Assembly: GCF_002024505.1 (NCBI RefSeq)
Contig: NZ_CP019402.1
Coordinates: forward strand, 1,054,001 to 1,118,000
Length of the DNA stretch: 64,000 nucleotides
DNA from: Plantibacter flavus
Lineage (GTDB): Bacteria > Actinomycetota > Actinomycetes > Actinomycetales > Microbacteriaceae
Reading direction: 5' to 3'
Shown in pieces: positions 17,596-27,764 of this stretch. The notes beneath the pieces were generated by a model. It searched no databases, was not told the origin of the DNA, and worked only from the letters and a program-made list of their open reading frames with translations. The stretch's first letter is position 1. Every line of letters begins with the position of its first letter. A program made the position numbers and the translations under genes.

Positions 17596-18585
17596 ATGAC
17601 GACGAAGCGCATCCTGTTCATCGGCGGCAGCGGCATCATCTCCTCGGCCTCGGTCGCCAGAGCGGTGTCGCTCGGCCATGACGTCACCGTCCTGAACCGC
17701 GGCCTGTCCCACGTCCGCCCCCTCCCCGAGGAGGTCGAGCTGCTCCGCGCGGACGTGCGCGACACCGACGCGGTGACCGAGACGCTCGGCTCGCGTGAGT
17801 TCGACGTCGTGGCGCAGTTCACCGCGTTCACGCCACCGCAGGTGCAGGCGGACATCGACCGCTTCGCCGGGCGGATCGGCCAGTACGTGTTCATCAGCTC
17901 CGCATCCGCATACCAGAAGCCGCCACAGCGCCTGCCCGTGGTCGAGTCGACGCCGCTCCGGAACCCGTTCTCCCAATACGCGCGCGACAAGATCTCCTGC
18001 GAGGACGTCCTCGTCCACGCCTACCGCGGGCAGGGGTTCCCGGCGACGATCGTGCGCCCGTCGCACACCTACGACCGCACGCTCATCCCGACGATGGGCC
18101 GACGCACCGACCTCGACCGCATGCGCGCGGGCAAGCCGGTGGTCGTGCACGGCGACGGGACGACCCTCTGGACCATCACCCACACCGAGGACTTCGCGGT
18201 CGGGTTCGTCGGCCTGCTGGGTCGTCGCGACGTGCTCGGCGAGGCCTTCCACATCACGGGTGACCACGCACCGAGCTGGAACGACATCACCCGGTGGATC
18301 GCGGAGGCGGCGGGCGTGGAGGCCGACATCGTGCACGTGCCGTCCGACGTCATCGCGGAGGTCCACCCACCGCTCGGGCCGACGCTCCTCGGCGACAAGG
18401 CGTTCCCGATGGTCTTCGACAACACCCGCATCCGCAGTCTCGTCCCGGAGTTCCGGCCCACCATCCCGTTCTGGGACGGCGCGGCGGAGATGGTCGCGTT
18501 CCACGACGCGAACCCGCACTGGCAGCCGGCCGAACCGGAGCTCGACGCGGCCTTCGACCGGATGGTCGCCGCCGTCGGGCGCTGA
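17596..18585 (+). CDS. NAD-dependent epimerase/reductase (extended SDR)
   Basis: This 329-residue extended SDR has an N-terminal GGSGIIS nucleotide-binding loop, SSASAY around the catalytic Ser, and YARDK (Tyr-x3-Lys). It resembles the RNA-binding/CSP41-like and sugar-epimerase-like reductases of actinobacteria. It probably acts on a nucleotide sugar or related carbonyl compound, but the substrate is not readable from sequence. The ATG at 17596 is preceded by GAGGAT-N6. The gene ends convergently with the ligase gene, and a copy of the GTCGACAAGCTCAGG-type repeat separates them. Confidence 0.75.
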   Translation: MTTKRILFIGGSGIISSASVARAVSLGHDVTVLNRGLSHVRPLPEEVELLRADVRDTDAVTETLGSREFDVVAQFTAFTPPQVQADIDRFAGRIGQYVFISSASAYQKPPQRLPVVESTPLRNPFSQYARDKISCEDVLVHAYRGQGFPATIVRPSHTYDRTLIPTMGRRTDLDRMRAGKPVVVHGDGTTLWTITHTEDFAVGFVGLLGRRDVLGEAFHITGDHAPSWNDITRWIAEAAGVEADIVHVPSDVIAEVHPPLGPTLLGDKAFPMVFDNTRIRSLVPEFRPTIPFWDGAAEMVAFHDANPHWQPAEPELDAAFDRMVAAVGR

Positions 18586-18588
18586 GCC

Positions 18589-18606
18589 CGTCGACAAGCT
18601 CAGGGG
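18589..18606. repeat. Dispersed CTTCGACAGGCTCAGG-type repeat (variant)
   Basis: A variant of the repeat (GTCGACAAGCTCAGG) sits in the 35-bp gap between the convergent ends at 18585 and 18621. Better-conserved copies occur at 21878-21943 (as an inverted pair) and 28424-28441, also between convergent genes. Confidence 0.5.
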
Positions 18607-18620
18607 CCGGCGGGTGCGGC

Positions 18621-20225
18621 TCAGAGACCGGCGGGGGTGGCCTCCGCGGCCCGGAGGTCCTTCCGGAGGATCTTGCCCGACGCCGACTTCGGGATGGCGT
18701 CGACGAAGGCCACGCGCCGGATCTTCTTGTGCGGGGCGACCCGCTCCGTGACCCACGCCATGAGCGCCTCGGCCGTGACGTCCTGGCCCGCTTGCAGGAC
18801 CACGAAGGCCTTCGGCACCTCCTGGCCCTCATCGTCGAGCACCCCGATGACGGCCGCGTCGGCGATCGCCGGGTGGCCGAGCAGCAGCGCCTCGAGCTCC
18901 GCCGGGGCCACCTGGTAGCCGTGGTACTTGATGAGCTCCTTCAACCGCTCGATGATGCGCACGGTGCCATCACCGCGGACCGTCGCGATGTCGCCGGTGT
19001 GGAGGAAGCCGTCGGCCTCGAGGGTTTCACGAGTGGCCTCCTCGTTGCCGAGGTACCCGAGCATGACGTTCGGCCCCGCGCAGAGCAGCTCGCCCGCCGC
19101 GCTCTCCTCGTCCGAGCCCTCGGCCGGGTAGTCCACCTCGGCGCCGGTCTCGGGATCGACGATCCGGCACTGCATGTTCGGCAGCGTCGTGCCGACGCTG
19201 TCGAGCGACGCCCCCTCGGCCTGGAACGCGATCGCGTGGCTGACCGGGCTGAGTTCCGTCATGCCGTAGCCCTGCCGCATCCGACAGCCGAGGCGCTCCT
19301 CCACCGCCCGCCCGAGCGTCGCGTCCAGCGGTGCCGCACCCGAGAAGATCGTGTGGACGCTCGAGAGGTCGAACTCGTCGACGAGCGGGTGCTTCGCGAG
19401 TGCCACCGCGATCGGCGGGGCGATGAACACGTAGCTGCACCGGAAGTCCTGGATGATCCGGAGGAACTCAGCCAGGTCGAACCGCGGCATGGTCACGAGG
19501 GAGGCCCGCCGCGACAGCGCGAGGTTGAGCAGCACCGTCATGCCGTAGATGTGGAAGAACGGCAGGACCGCGAGGATCCGGTCGTCGGCGACCATGCCGA
19601 GCTGCGGGATCGACTGCTGCACGTTCGCGACGAGGTTCCGATGCGAGAGCATCACGCCCTTCGGCCGACCCGTCGTGCCGGAGGAGTAGGGCAGCACCGC
19701 CACGTGCGTGGCCGGGTCGAACGAGACGTCCGGCGCGGGGAGGCGGCGCATGAGGAGGTCGCTCAGCGACGCGTGCCCCTCCGCGCCGTCGAGGACGACG
19801 ACGCGGTCGGAGGGGATGCCGCAGGCGCTCGCCGCAGCCCAGGCCTGGGGGAGCAGCGGCGAGACGGTGAACAGCATCGTCGCGCCGGCGTCGCGCAGCT
19901 GCGCCTCGATCTCCTCGGCGTTGTAGAGGCCGTTCACCGTCGTCGCCGTCGCGCCCGCGCTCAGGATGCCGTGGAACACGGTCGCGAAGGCGGGGACGTT
20001 CGGCGCGTGGAGGGCGACGACGTCGCCGACCCCGATGCCGGCCGCCGCGAGGGCGCCGGCCAGGGCGTTGATCTGGCCGATGAGCTGTCGATAGCTCGTC
20101 TCGGCGCCGGTCGTGCCGTCGCGGAGGGCGATGCGGTCGAGGTCGCTCGGGGCGATGCCGCCGAACAGGGCGTCGTAGACACTCACGTCGGGGATCTCGA
20201 CGTCGGGATGCGGGCTGGTGAACAC
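18621..20225 (-). CDS. AMP-dependent acyl/aryl-CoA ligase (4CL-like)
   Basis: This 534-residue ANL-superfamily enzyme carries all core motifs: P-loop SSGTTGRPKGVM, the HNL-like FFHIYGM, GYGMTE, the TGD motif, the hinge IKYHGYQVAP, and the C-terminal catalytic lysine in PKSASGKILRKDL. It activates a carboxylic acid with ATP and joins it to CoA. The hinge and A8 sequences are closest to 4-coumarate-CoA ligase-like and medium/long-chain acyl-CoA ligases, so a plant phenolic acid or a fatty acid are both possible substrates. The start is GTG at 20225 with AAGGAG 7 nt upstream. It is monocistronic. Confidence 0.85.
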   Translation of the reverse strand: MFTSPHPDVEIPDVSVYDALFGGIAPSDLDRIALRDGTTGAETSYRQLIGQINALAGALAAAGIGVGDVVALHAPNVPAFATVFHGILSAGATATTVNGLYNAEEIEAQLRDAGATMLFTVSPLLPQAWAAASACGIPSDRVVVLDGAEGHASLSDLLMRRLPAPDVSFDPATHVAVLPYSSGTTGRPKGVMLSHRNLVANVQQSIPQLGMVADDRILAVLPFFHIYGMTVLLNLALSRRASLVTMPRFDLAEFLRIIQDFRCSYVFIAPPIAVALAKHPLVDEFDLSSVHTIFSGAAPLDATLGRAVEERLGCRMRQGYGMTELSPVSHAIAFQAEGASLDSVGTTLPNMQCRIVDPETGAEVDYPAEGSDEESAAGELLCAGPNVMLGYLGNEEATRETLEADGFLHTGDIATVRGDGTVRIIERLKELIKYHGYQVAPAELEALLLGHPAIADAAVIGVLDDEGQEVPKAFVVLQAGQDVTAEALMAWVTERVAPHKKIRRVAFVDAIPKSASGKILRKDLRAAEATPAGL

Positions 20226-20297
20226 GAGTGATCTCCTTCGAACACCGGTGATGGTGGAGTGAGTCTATCCACGCCGGGTGCTCGTTAGGCTGAACCC

Positions 20298-21200
20298 GTG
20301 AACGCGTCCCGCCCCATCCTCGGTCTCCTGCTCGACGTCGACGGCCCCATCGCCAGTCCGATCACTCGGACGATCAACCTCCCGAGCATCGCGCAGGACC
20401 TCGCGACGCTCGCGAACGCCGGGGTCCCGATCGCCTTCAACACCGGGCGGAGCGACGCGTTCCTCCGCGAGGTGGTCGTCCCACCGCTCCTGGCCGCCGG
20501 GCTCGCGGACGACGTCCGGCTCTACGGCATCTGCGAGAAGGGTGCCGTGTGGTTCGGCTTCTCGGCGGCCGGGGTCGACGAGCTGAGCCTCGATCAGGAC
20601 GTCGCGATGCCGGAGGGCTACGGCGATGCCATCGAACGCCTCGTCGACGAACGGTACGCCGAGACGGTGTTCTTCGACCACACCAAGCGCGCAATGGTCT
20701 CGGTCGAGCAGCACGTCGAGGTGCCGGCAGCGGACTACGCCCTCGTGCGGAAGCACTTCGACGACGACGCCCGAGCCGAGCTCGCCCGACGCGGGTTCGG
20801 CGTCGATCACGCCCCCGGCCGCTACCCGGACGACGCCGGCCTCGTGCAGTACCGCATCGATCCCACGATCATCTCCACCGACATCGAGTCGGTCCGGCTC
20901 GGCAAGGACCTCGGCGCCGAGCGCGCGCTCGAACTCCTCGAAGCCGACGGTGGTGCGCTCCCACTCGCCTGGCGCACGGTCGGCGACTCCCGGAGCGACT
21001 ACGCGATGGCCGACTGGTTGTTCGAGCACGGGTACGACGTCGTGCACGTGGACGTCCGTCCCGCCGACGGCGTCCCCGAGAAGCCCTACCCGGTGCTGAC
21101 CCACCCGACGCTCATCCACGACGAGGCCGGCGCGGCCTTCCTGGCCCGCTGGGTCGCCATGGTGCAGGGGACCGCGACCGACGACGCCGACGTGAGCTGA
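20298..21200 (+). CDS. HAD-superfamily hydrolase
   Basis: This 300-residue Cof/HAD-like phosphatase has motif I LDVDG near residue 13, a large cap domain, a conserved Lys in VRLGKDLG, and the metal-binding GDSRSDYAM. It hydrolyses a phosphate ester; the substrate is unknown. The GTG start is preceded by TAGGCT-N6 (leaderless). Two bases separate its stop from the TMEM175-like gene, with which it forms a two-gene operon. Confidence 0.8.
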   Translation: MNASRPILGLLLDVDGPIASPITRTINLPSIAQDLATLANAGVPIAFNTGRSDAFLREVVVPPLLAAGLADDVRLYGICEKGAVWFGFSAAGVDELSLDQDVAMPEGYGDAIERLVDERYAETVFFDHTKRAMVSVEQHVEVPAADYALVRKHFDDDARAELARRGFGVDHAPGRYPDDAGLVQYRIDPTIISTDIESVRLGKDLGAERALELLEADGGALPLAWRTVGDSRSDYAMADWLFEHGYDVVHVDVRPADGVPEKPYPVLTHPTLIHDEAGAAFLARWVAMVQGTATDDADVS

Positions 21201-21202
21201 CC

Positions 21203-21868
21203 ATGGTCGGCGACGAGGGACGTCCGACGGGCCGCCGTCGACCCGGTCCGACGACGGAGCGCGGGCTCGACCGCGTCGTCAACTTCAGCGACGCCGTCGT
21301 CGCGATCGCGATCACGCTGATCATCCTCCCGCTCGTCGACCTCGCCCAGGAACACGACGACGGCTCCGTGGTCGCGTTCTTCGGCCACAATTGGACCGGC
21401 CTCGCCGCGGCCGCGCTGAGCTTCGTCGTCATCGCCAACTTCTGGCGCGACCACCACCGCCTGTTCGAGCGCACCGCCGGATACTCGACGCGGCTCGTGA
21501 CCCTGAACTTCGTCTGGCTCGCCGGGATCGTGTTCCTGCCGCTGCCGACGGTGCTCCTCTTCGACGGGACGGGCGACGACCGCGGAGCCCCCACGCTCTA
21601 CATCGCGACGATGCTCGTCTCGATGGTCGCGGTACGACTCCAGCAGGTGGTCGTCGAGCGGGACGGGCTGCTCAGCGAGGAAGCGGCAGCTGCGCCCCGC
21701 CAACCATGGGTGCTCGTGTGGTTCCCGACCGGCCTGATGCTGCTCGCCGGCGTCCTGGCCGCGACAGTGCCGGGGCTCGGCGCCCAGGCGCTGTACCTCC
21801 TGCTGCTGTCGATCCCGATCGGGTGGATCGGCAGTCGGCGGCACCACCGGGGCGACCCCGGTTCCTGA
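21203..21868 (+). CDS. TMEM175/DUF1211-family membrane protein
   Basis: This 221-residue protein has six predicted helices in the first 200 residues. The hallmark RxxxFSDxVxAI pattern of the TMEM175 potassium channel family is present (RVVNFSDAVVAIAIT). Bacterial members form tetrameric K+-permeable channels. It follows the HAD gene by 2 bp. The C-terminal tail is short, basic and histidine-containing. Confidence 0.8.
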   Translation: MVGDEGRPTGRRRPGPTTERGLDRVVNFSDAVVAIAITLIILPLVDLAQEHDDGSVVAFFGHNWTGLAAAALSFVVIANFWRDHHRLFERTAGYSTRLVTLNFVWLAGIVFLPLPTVLLFDGTGDDRGAPTLYIATMLVSMVAVRLQQVVVERDGLLSEEAAAAPRQPWVLVWFPTGLMLLAGVLAATVPGLGAQALYLLLLSIPIGWIGSRRHHRGDPGS

Positions 21869-21877
21869 GCCCGTTCC

Positions 21878-21943
21878 GGTCCCTGAGCCTGTCGAAGGGC
21901 GGGGTGGGGCCGTCGGGGCTGCACTTCGACAGGCTCAGTGACC
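21878..21943. repeat. Inverted pair of the CTTCGACAGGCTCAG repeat
   Basis: Two 20-bp arms (21878-21897 and 21924-21943) are inverted copies with one mismatch, separated by a 26-bp GC-rich loop. They lie between the convergent stops at 21868 and 22002. The long stem could act as a bidirectional terminator. The remaining 21944-22001 holds nothing recognisable. Confidence 0.6.
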
Positions 21944-22001
21944 GGGGATTGTCGCTCGGTGACCGGCGGGGCGGCTCGGTGGCCGGCGCTGCGCCGTCGG
22001 G

Positions 22002-22775
22002 TCAGGTCTGGCAGTGGGGACACCAGTAGGTGTCGCGGAGGGCGGTCGGGTCGGCGCCGAGCTTGCCCCGCTGGATCCGGGTGCCGCACCGCAGGCAGCG
22101 CTGGCCGTCGCGCCCGTACACCCAGGTCTTCCGGCCGGGCCTCGTGTCGCCCGTCGTGACCCGGTTGCGGCGGTCGCGGTTGGCGTTGATGAGCCGGTAA
22201 CCGAGTCGGACGGCACCCGGCAGGTCGACCTCGGCGGTGGGTCGCGTCGGCAGGACGCCGCGGATGAAGCACAGCTCGTTGACGTACTCGTTGCCGAGTC
22301 CGGCGAGGTTGCGCTGGTCGAGCAGCGCGACGTGGATCTCGCGGCCGTCGGCCTCGAGGTTGTGGATGGCACGCTCCTCGTCCCAGTCCGGACCGAGGAG
22401 GTCGGGACCGAGCCAGCCGAAGCGCTCCTCGTCCTCGCGGGAGGGGAACACCTCGACGAGGCCGAGTTCGAACCCGACCGTCACCCAGTGCTGCGTCGAC
22501 ACGATCGCGCGCGCCTTCCAGGCCGGCCGCCGCCAGTGCTCGCCCGGCTGGTAGACGTGCCACAGCCCCTCCATCTTGAGGTGCGTGTGGAGGGTGTGGT
22601 CGCCGATGTGGTGCAGGAGGTGCTTGCCGCGGGGGATGACGTCGTGGACGACGTCGCCCCGGAGGTCGACGGTCGCGAAGGCGGGCACCCGCAGATCGAA
22701 GCCGGTGACGACCTCGCCGGCGAGCGCCTGCCGCAACCGGTGCGCGGCTTGGAAGACCGTGTCACCCTCTGGCAT
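22002..22775 (-). CDS. Nei-type (endonuclease VIII family) DNA glycosylase
   Basis: This 257-residue Fpg/Nei enzyme begins MPEGDT, so Pro2 (nucleophile after Met removal) and Glu3 are present. The helix-two-turn-helix region (LLDQRNLAGLGNEYVNE) and a C-terminal four-cysteine zinc finger (CLRCG...WCPHC) are intact. The PEGDT variant rather than PELPE marks it as Nei/Nei2-like. It removes oxidised pyrimidines and nicks the abasic site in base excision repair. The gene is 80 bp upstream of, and in the same direction as, the lhr end. Confidence 0.9.
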   Translation of the reverse strand: MPEGDTVFQAAHRLRQALAGEVVTGFDLRVPAFATVDLRGDVVHDVIPRGKHLLHHIGDHTLHTHLKMEGLWHVYQPGEHWRRPAWKARAIVSTQHWVTVGFELGLVEVFPSREDEERFGWLGPDLLGPDWDEERAIHNLEADGREIHVALLDQRNLAGLGNEYVNELCFIRGVLPTRPTAEVDLPGAVRLGYRLINANRDRRNRVTTGDTRPGRKTWVYGRDGQRCLRCGTRIQRGKLGADPTALRDTYWCPHCQT

Positions 22776-22855
22776 GAACCGCTCCGTCCGTTCCGGCTAC
22801 GGTGCCACCGGCAGGGTGTCCGGCGCAACCCGTGGCGGAACGGTAGCGCGCAAGT

Positions 22856-25800
22856 TCACCCACGCCGGAGCCGCAATCCACGTGGTGTCTCGACGAACCC
22901 GGCGTCGCGGAGGGCGTGGCCCGTCGGGGTGCCGATCACGAAGGCGCCGTTGACCTGCTCGATGCCGAGCTTCTCGATGCGACCCGCTCGCACCGTCGCC
23001 GCCAGGGAACGCGCCCCGGCACGGAGCTGGTCGTCGTCCTCCGAGAACACGAGCGCCGTCTTGCCGCCGCGTTCAAGGTAGTAGACCGGTGCTCCGTCGA
23101 CGAGGACGACGAGCGCACCCGCCTTCCGACCCGGGCGGTGTTTCACCCCGGTGACCTCCTGCCCCGGCCACCCGAGGGCGGCGCCGTACGGGTTCGCCGG
23201 GTCGGTCGCGGCGAGGGTGACGGCGTCGAGCGGCGGTTCGTCATCGGTCCGGATGAATCCGCGCAGGCGGTCGACGGTGCCCGAGGAGGCGAACTGGGCC
23301 CCGCCGAGGCGCTCCACGAAGTACCCGCGACGGCAGCGGCCGTTCTCCTCGAACTGCTTGAGCACGCGGTAGGCGAGGGCGAAACCGCCCGTCACCCCCT
23401 CCGCGACGACGGAGCCGCGCGTCACGACGCCGTAGCGCTCGAGCAGGGTCTCGCCCGTGGCGACGGCACGGATGGTGGCGTCCTGCTCGGCCAACGGCAG
23501 GATCGACCACCGTCCGCCGAGCGTCTGACTCGCCCGCGTCGACATCGAGGGACGTTGCAGGTTGCGCCCGCGGTACAACTTCGATCGCGGGGTCTGCCGT
23601 TGCACCCGGTGCGCCGAGTTCCCCGAACCGGAGCCGACGAGCGTGCGGAGTGGGGAGAAGGTGTCATTGGTGACGAGCCCGGCCCACACGAGCTCCCAGA
23701 GGGCGTCGACGAGAAGTTTGTCGTCCGTCGAGCCGACCGACTCCGCGAGCTGCCGGAAGAAGTACGCACCGCCCCCACCGAGCGTCGCGAGCAACTCGGT
23801 CTGCAGGGCGTCGGGGGTGTGCGGCGTCGGAGCGAGCGGCAGCGTGAGTGGTGCCGTGTCGGCGAGGTGGAGCGCGACCCAACCGTCGTTGCCGGGGATC
23901 GACCCGCTGCCCGACCACACGACCTCGCCCGTCGCGGTGAGCTCGTCGAGCATCGCGGGACTGTAGTCGGCGACGCGCGAGGGCAGGATCAGCGACTCCC
24001 AGGCCGACGCCGGGATGGGCGCACCGGCGAGCTGGTCGATGACCGTCGCGACGCCGTCGACACCGCGCAGCGTCCCGCCGAGGTGCTGCCACACCGGCAG
24101 GAATCGGGCGAACGCCTGCTGCTCGACCGGCTCGACCTCATGCCGCAGAGCGGCCAGCGATCGGATGCGGAGCTTGCGCAGCACGCCGGCGTCGCACCAC
24201 TCCGTCGCGTCGGTGGGGCCGCGGTCGGTGTCGTCGCCCTCGCCCACCTGCTGCCGGCCGGCGGGGAGGAACTCGCCCTTGACCACGCGTCCGGCGTCGG
24301 CCAATCGGGCGAGCGTGTGCTGGACCACCGCCGTCCCGAGACCGAAGCGCCTGGCCGTCTGTCCGGTCGTGAACGGCCCGTGCGTGCGCGCGTGGCGCGC
24401 GAGGAGGTCGCCCAGCGGGTCGGCGACCGGCTCGGTGAACGCGACGGGTACGCCGATGGGCAGCGGGGTGCCGAGGGCGTCGCGGAGTCGTCCGGCGTCC
24501 TCGATCGCGGCGAAGCGCTCTTCGCCGGCGATCGGGACGCGGATGACGCGCTTCGAGCGTTCGAGTTCGGCGACGGCGGCCGCCGAGCGAGCCGGATCCG
24601 GGGACCAGGCTTGCGGGTCGTCGCCGCGACTCGCCTCGCCGTCGGTGGAGACGGTGACGCCGTCGAAGGTCGTCCGGGCTGCGATCTCGTCGATGGTGAG
24701 CGGGCCGAGCATCCGCAGCGCGTCGGCGACGCCCTCGACCCCCTTGAGTCGTCGCTCGGGGTCGAGACGCTGCAGCTCGAGCGCGGTCTGTTCGATGACA
24801 CCCGGGTCGAGCAGCTCGCGGAGTTCCACGCGGCCGAGGAGTTCGCCCAGCATGGTGCTGTCGACCGCGAGCGCGGCGGCCCGGCGCTCGGCCAACGGGC
24901 TGTCGCCCTCGTACATGAACGCGCCGACGTAGCCGAACAGGAGTGAACGGGCATAGGGCGAGGGCTGATCCGTCGTGGTCTCGACGATGCGGATCGCGCG
25001 CGACTGCAGCTCGCGCGCGAGGTGGTCGAGGGCCGGGAGGTCGTAGACGTCCTGCAGACACTCGCGGAGCGTCTCGAGGATGATCGGGAACGTCGGGTAC
25101 TGCTTCGCGACCTCGAGGAGCTGGGCCGAGCGCTGGCGCTGCTGCCAGAGCGGCGAGCGTTTCTGCGGCGAGTAGTTCGGGAGCAGCAGCGCACGGGCGG
25201 CGCACTCGCGGAACCGTGAGGCGAACAGCGCCGAGCCACCGACCTCCTGCGTGACGAGGGCGTCGAGCTCCTCTGGTTCGAAGACGAAGAGCTCGGCTCC
25301 CGGCGGCTCGCTCTCGGTGTCGGGCAGGCGGACGATGATGCCGTCGTCGCTCGCCACCGCCGAGCCGTCGACCCCCAGACGCTCCTGCACCCGGGCTCCG
25401 ACCGCGAGCGCCCAGGGCGCGTGCACACGGAGGCCGTAGGGGGAGTGGAGGATGACCCGCCAGTCGCCGAGTTCGTCGCGCGAGCGTTCGACGACGAGCG
25501 TCGTGTCGTTGGGGACGACGCCCGTGGCTTCGCGCTGCTCACGGACGTAGGCGACGAGGTTGCTGATGGCCCGCTCGTCGAGGCCGGCTGCCTCGAGACG
25601 TGGGGTGGACCCCGTGCCGGTGGTGTCGAGCTCGCGCACGAAGGCGCCGATGGCGCGACCGAGCTCGGCCGGGCGACCGATGCCGTCGCCCTTCCAGAAC
25701 GGCAGTCGCCCCGGCTGGCCGAACGCCGGGGTCACGAGCACGCGGTCGTGGGTGATCTCCTGGATGCGCCAGCTCGTGGCGCCGAGGGCGAAGACGTCGC

Positions 25801-27700
25801 CGACGCGGGACTCGTAGACCATCTCCTCGTCGAGCTCGCCGACGCGCGCGCCGGCGCCGGACTCGCCGACCATGAACACGCCGAAGAGCCCGCGGTCGGG
25901 GATGGTGCCGCCGCTCGTGACGGCGAGGCGCTGGGCTCCCGGCCGACCGGTCAGGACCCCGGCGTCGCGATCCCAGACGATCCGCGGGCGCAGTTCCGCG
26001 AAGGCGTCGGAGGGGTAGCGTCCGGCCAGGAGGTCGAGTGTGGCCTCGAAGGCCGAGCGGGGCAGGGAGGCGAACGGGGCACTGCGCTTGACCGTCTCGA
26101 ACCAGTCCTCCACGCCGAGTTCATCGAGCGCGACCGCAGCGACCGTCTGCTGCGCGAGGATGTCGAGTGGATTCGAGGGGACCTCGATCGCCTCGATGAG
26201 CCCGGCCTCCATCCGCTCGGTCGCGACCGTGGTGCTGATGAGGTCGGCGCGGTGCTTCGGGAACAGGACGCCTCGGGAGACCTCGCCCACCTGGTGGCCG
26301 GCGCGGCCGACCCGCTGCAGGCCGCTCGCGACGCTCGGCGGTGACTCCACCTGGATGACGAGGTCGACCTCGCCCATGTCGATGCCGAGCTCGAGGCTCG
26401 AGGTCGCGACCACGCAGCGCAGGCGTCCGGACTTGAGGTCCTCCTCGATGCCCGCGCGCTGCTCCTTGGAGACGGAACCGTGGTGGGCGCGTGCGAGGAG
26501 GGGGATGTCGTCGTCGCTCTCCTCGGTGGCAGGCCGGGCCGCTGCGGCCGCGACGCTCGTCGATCCGCGGGTCTGTCCGCTCTGGGCCATGAGCTGCGCC
26601 GGTGGACGCCCTGCACCGGGGGTCGTGAGCGTGGCGTCGCTGAGTCGGGCCTCGTTGATCTCGTTGAGCCGGGCCGTGAGCCGCTCCGCCAGACGACGGG
26701 AGTTGGCGAACACGATGGTGGATCGGTGCGCGAGCACGCGGTCGACGATCGCCTCCTCGACGTGCGGCCAGATGCTGCCGACGCGGTCTTCGCCGCCGCC
26801 GTCACTGTTCGGGGTGTAGCCGGTGAACCCGCCACCGCTGCCGTCGTCGTCGGCCTCGCCGGGCGTCCGCATGCCGGCGTCGGGGTCGGTCATGTCGTCG
26901 ACCGGGACGACCACGTGCAGGTCGAAGGTCTTCGCGGCCGGCGGGGCCACGATCTCGACCGGTGCGCGGCCCCCGAGGAACCGTGCGACCTCCTCGGCGG
27001 GGCGCACCGTGGCGGAGAGCCCGATGCGCTGCACCGGCTTCTCGAGCATGGCGTCGAGCCGCTCGAGCGACACCGCGAGGTGCGCGCCGCGCTTCGTCGA
27101 GGCGACGGCGTGGATCTCGTCGATGATGACGGTGTCGACCGTGCGGAGGGTCTCTCGCGCCGCACTCGTGAGCATGAGGAAGAGTGACTCGGGGGTGGTG
27201 ATGAGGATGTCCGGTGGCTCCTTGGCCATCGCCCGGCGGTCGGCGGAGGGGGTGTCGCCGGAGCGGACGCCGACACTGATGGTGGGTGGTTCGGTGCCGA
27301 GGCGGCGCGCCGCCTGGGCGATGCCGACGAGCGGCGTGCGGAGGTTGCGTTCGACGTCGACGCCGAGGGCCTTCAGTGGCGAGATGTAGAGGACGCGGGT
27401 GCCCCGGGAGCGCTCGCGCTGGGCGGCGGCGGCCTCCGCCTCGTCGGCCTCGAGCCCGGTGAGCGGGACGCCGGACCGTGGCCGCACGGCGTGTTCGGCG
27501 ATGGCCTCGGAGAGCAGACGGTCGATCGACCAGAGGAACGCGGACAGGGTCTTACCCGAACCGGTCGGAGCGACGACGAGGGCGTTGGCGCCGCGGGAGA
27601 TCGCGTCCCAAGCACCCGCCTGCGCCGGCGTGGGCGCGACGAACGCCCCCTCGAACCAGTCGCGCGTCGCGGGGGAGAAGCGCTCGAGCACCTCGGTCAT
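22856..27700 (-). CDS. lhr: Lhr-family ATP-dependent helicase
   Basis: This superfamily 2 helicase of about 1614 residues has motif I PTGSGKTLSAF near the N-terminus, DEIH in motif II, SAT in motif III and QRVGRAGHQ in motif VI. The Lhr winged-helix and beta-barrel core follows, with a long C-terminal domain of the type that can be uracil-DNA glycosylase-like in Lhr. It acts in DNA repair. The start at 27700 is favoured because GATGAT lies 7 nt upstream. In-frame ATGs at 27709 and 27712 are alternatives. Full length fits bacterial Lhr of 1500-1600 residues. Confidence 0.9.
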   Translation of the reverse strand: MTEVLERFSPATRDWFEGAFVAPTPAQAGAWDAISRGANALVVAPTGSGKTLSAFLWSIDRLLSEAIAEHAVRPRSGVPLTGLEADEAEAAAAQRERSRGTRVLYISPLKALGVDVERNLRTPLVGIAQAARRLGTEPPTISVGVRSGDTPSADRRAMAKEPPDILITTPESLFLMLTSAARETLRTVDTVIIDEIHAVASTKRGAHLAVSLERLDAMLEKPVQRIGLSATVRPAEEVARFLGGRAPVEIVAPPAAKTFDLHVVVPVDDMTDPDAGMRTPGEADDDGSGGGFTGYTPNSDGGGEDRVGSIWPHVEEAIVDRVLAHRSTIVFANSRRLAERLTARLNEINEARLSDATLTTPGAGRPPAQLMAQSGQTRGSTSVAAAAARPATEESDDDIPLLARAHHGSVSKEQRAGIEEDLKSGRLRCVVATSSLELGIDMGEVDLVIQVESPPSVASGLQRVGRAGHQVGEVSRGVLFPKHRADLISTTVATERMEAGLIEAIEVPSNPLDILAQQTVAAVALDELGVEDWFETVKRSAPFASLPRSAFEATLDLLAGRYPSDAFAELRPRIVWDRDAGVLTGRPGAQRLAVTSGGTIPDRGLFGVFMVGESGAGARVGELDEEMVYESRVGDVFALGATSWRIQEITHDRVLVTPAFGQPGRLPFWKGDGIGRPAELGRAIGAFVRELDTTGTGSTPRLEAAGLDERAISNLVAYVREQREATGVVPNDTTLVVERSRDELGDWRVILHSPYGLRVHAPWALAVGARVQERLGVDGSAVASDDGIIVRLPDTESEPPGAELFVFEPEELDALVTQEVGGSALFASRFRECAARALLLPNYSPQKRSPLWQQRQRSAQLLEVAKQYPTFPIILETLRECLQDVYDLPALDHLARELQSRAIRIVETTTDQPSPYARSLLFGYVGAFMYEGDSPLAERRAAALAVDSTMLGELLGRVELRELLDPGVIEQTALELQRLDPERRLKGVEGVADALRMLGPLTIDEIAARTTFDGVTVSTDGEASRGDDPQAWSPDPARSAAAVAELERSKRVIRVPIAGEERFAAIEDAGRLRDALGTPLPIGVPVAFTEPVADPLGDLLARHARTHGPFTTGQTARRFGLGTAVVQHTLARLADAGRVVKGEFLPAGRQQVGEGDDTDRGPTDATEWCDAGVLRKLRIRSLAALRHEVEPVEQQAFARFLPVWQHLGGTLRGVDGVATVIDQLAGAPIPASAWESLILPSRVADYSPAMLDELTATGEVVWSGSGSIPGNDGWVALHLADTAPLTLPLAPTPHTPDALQTELLATLGGGGAYFFRQLAESVGSTDDKLLVDALWELVWAGLVTNDTFSPLRTLVGSGSGNSAHRVQRQTPRSKLYRGRNLQRPSMSTRASQTLGGRWSILPLAEQDATIRAVATGETLLERYGVVTRGSVVAEGVTGGFALAYRVLKQFEENGRCRRGYFVERLGGAQFASSGTVDRLRGFIRTDDEPPLDAVTLAATDPANPYGAALGWPGQEVTGVKHRPGRKAGALVVLVDGAPVYYLERGGKTALVFSEDDDQLRAGARSLAATVRAGRIEKLGIEQVNGAFVIGTPTGHALRDAGFVETPRGLRLRRG

Positions 27701-27764
27701 GGGTTCCATCATCCTGCACCCCACCGACACCGCGACCGGCGTCGCGCGCAGTCGCGTGGCCCCG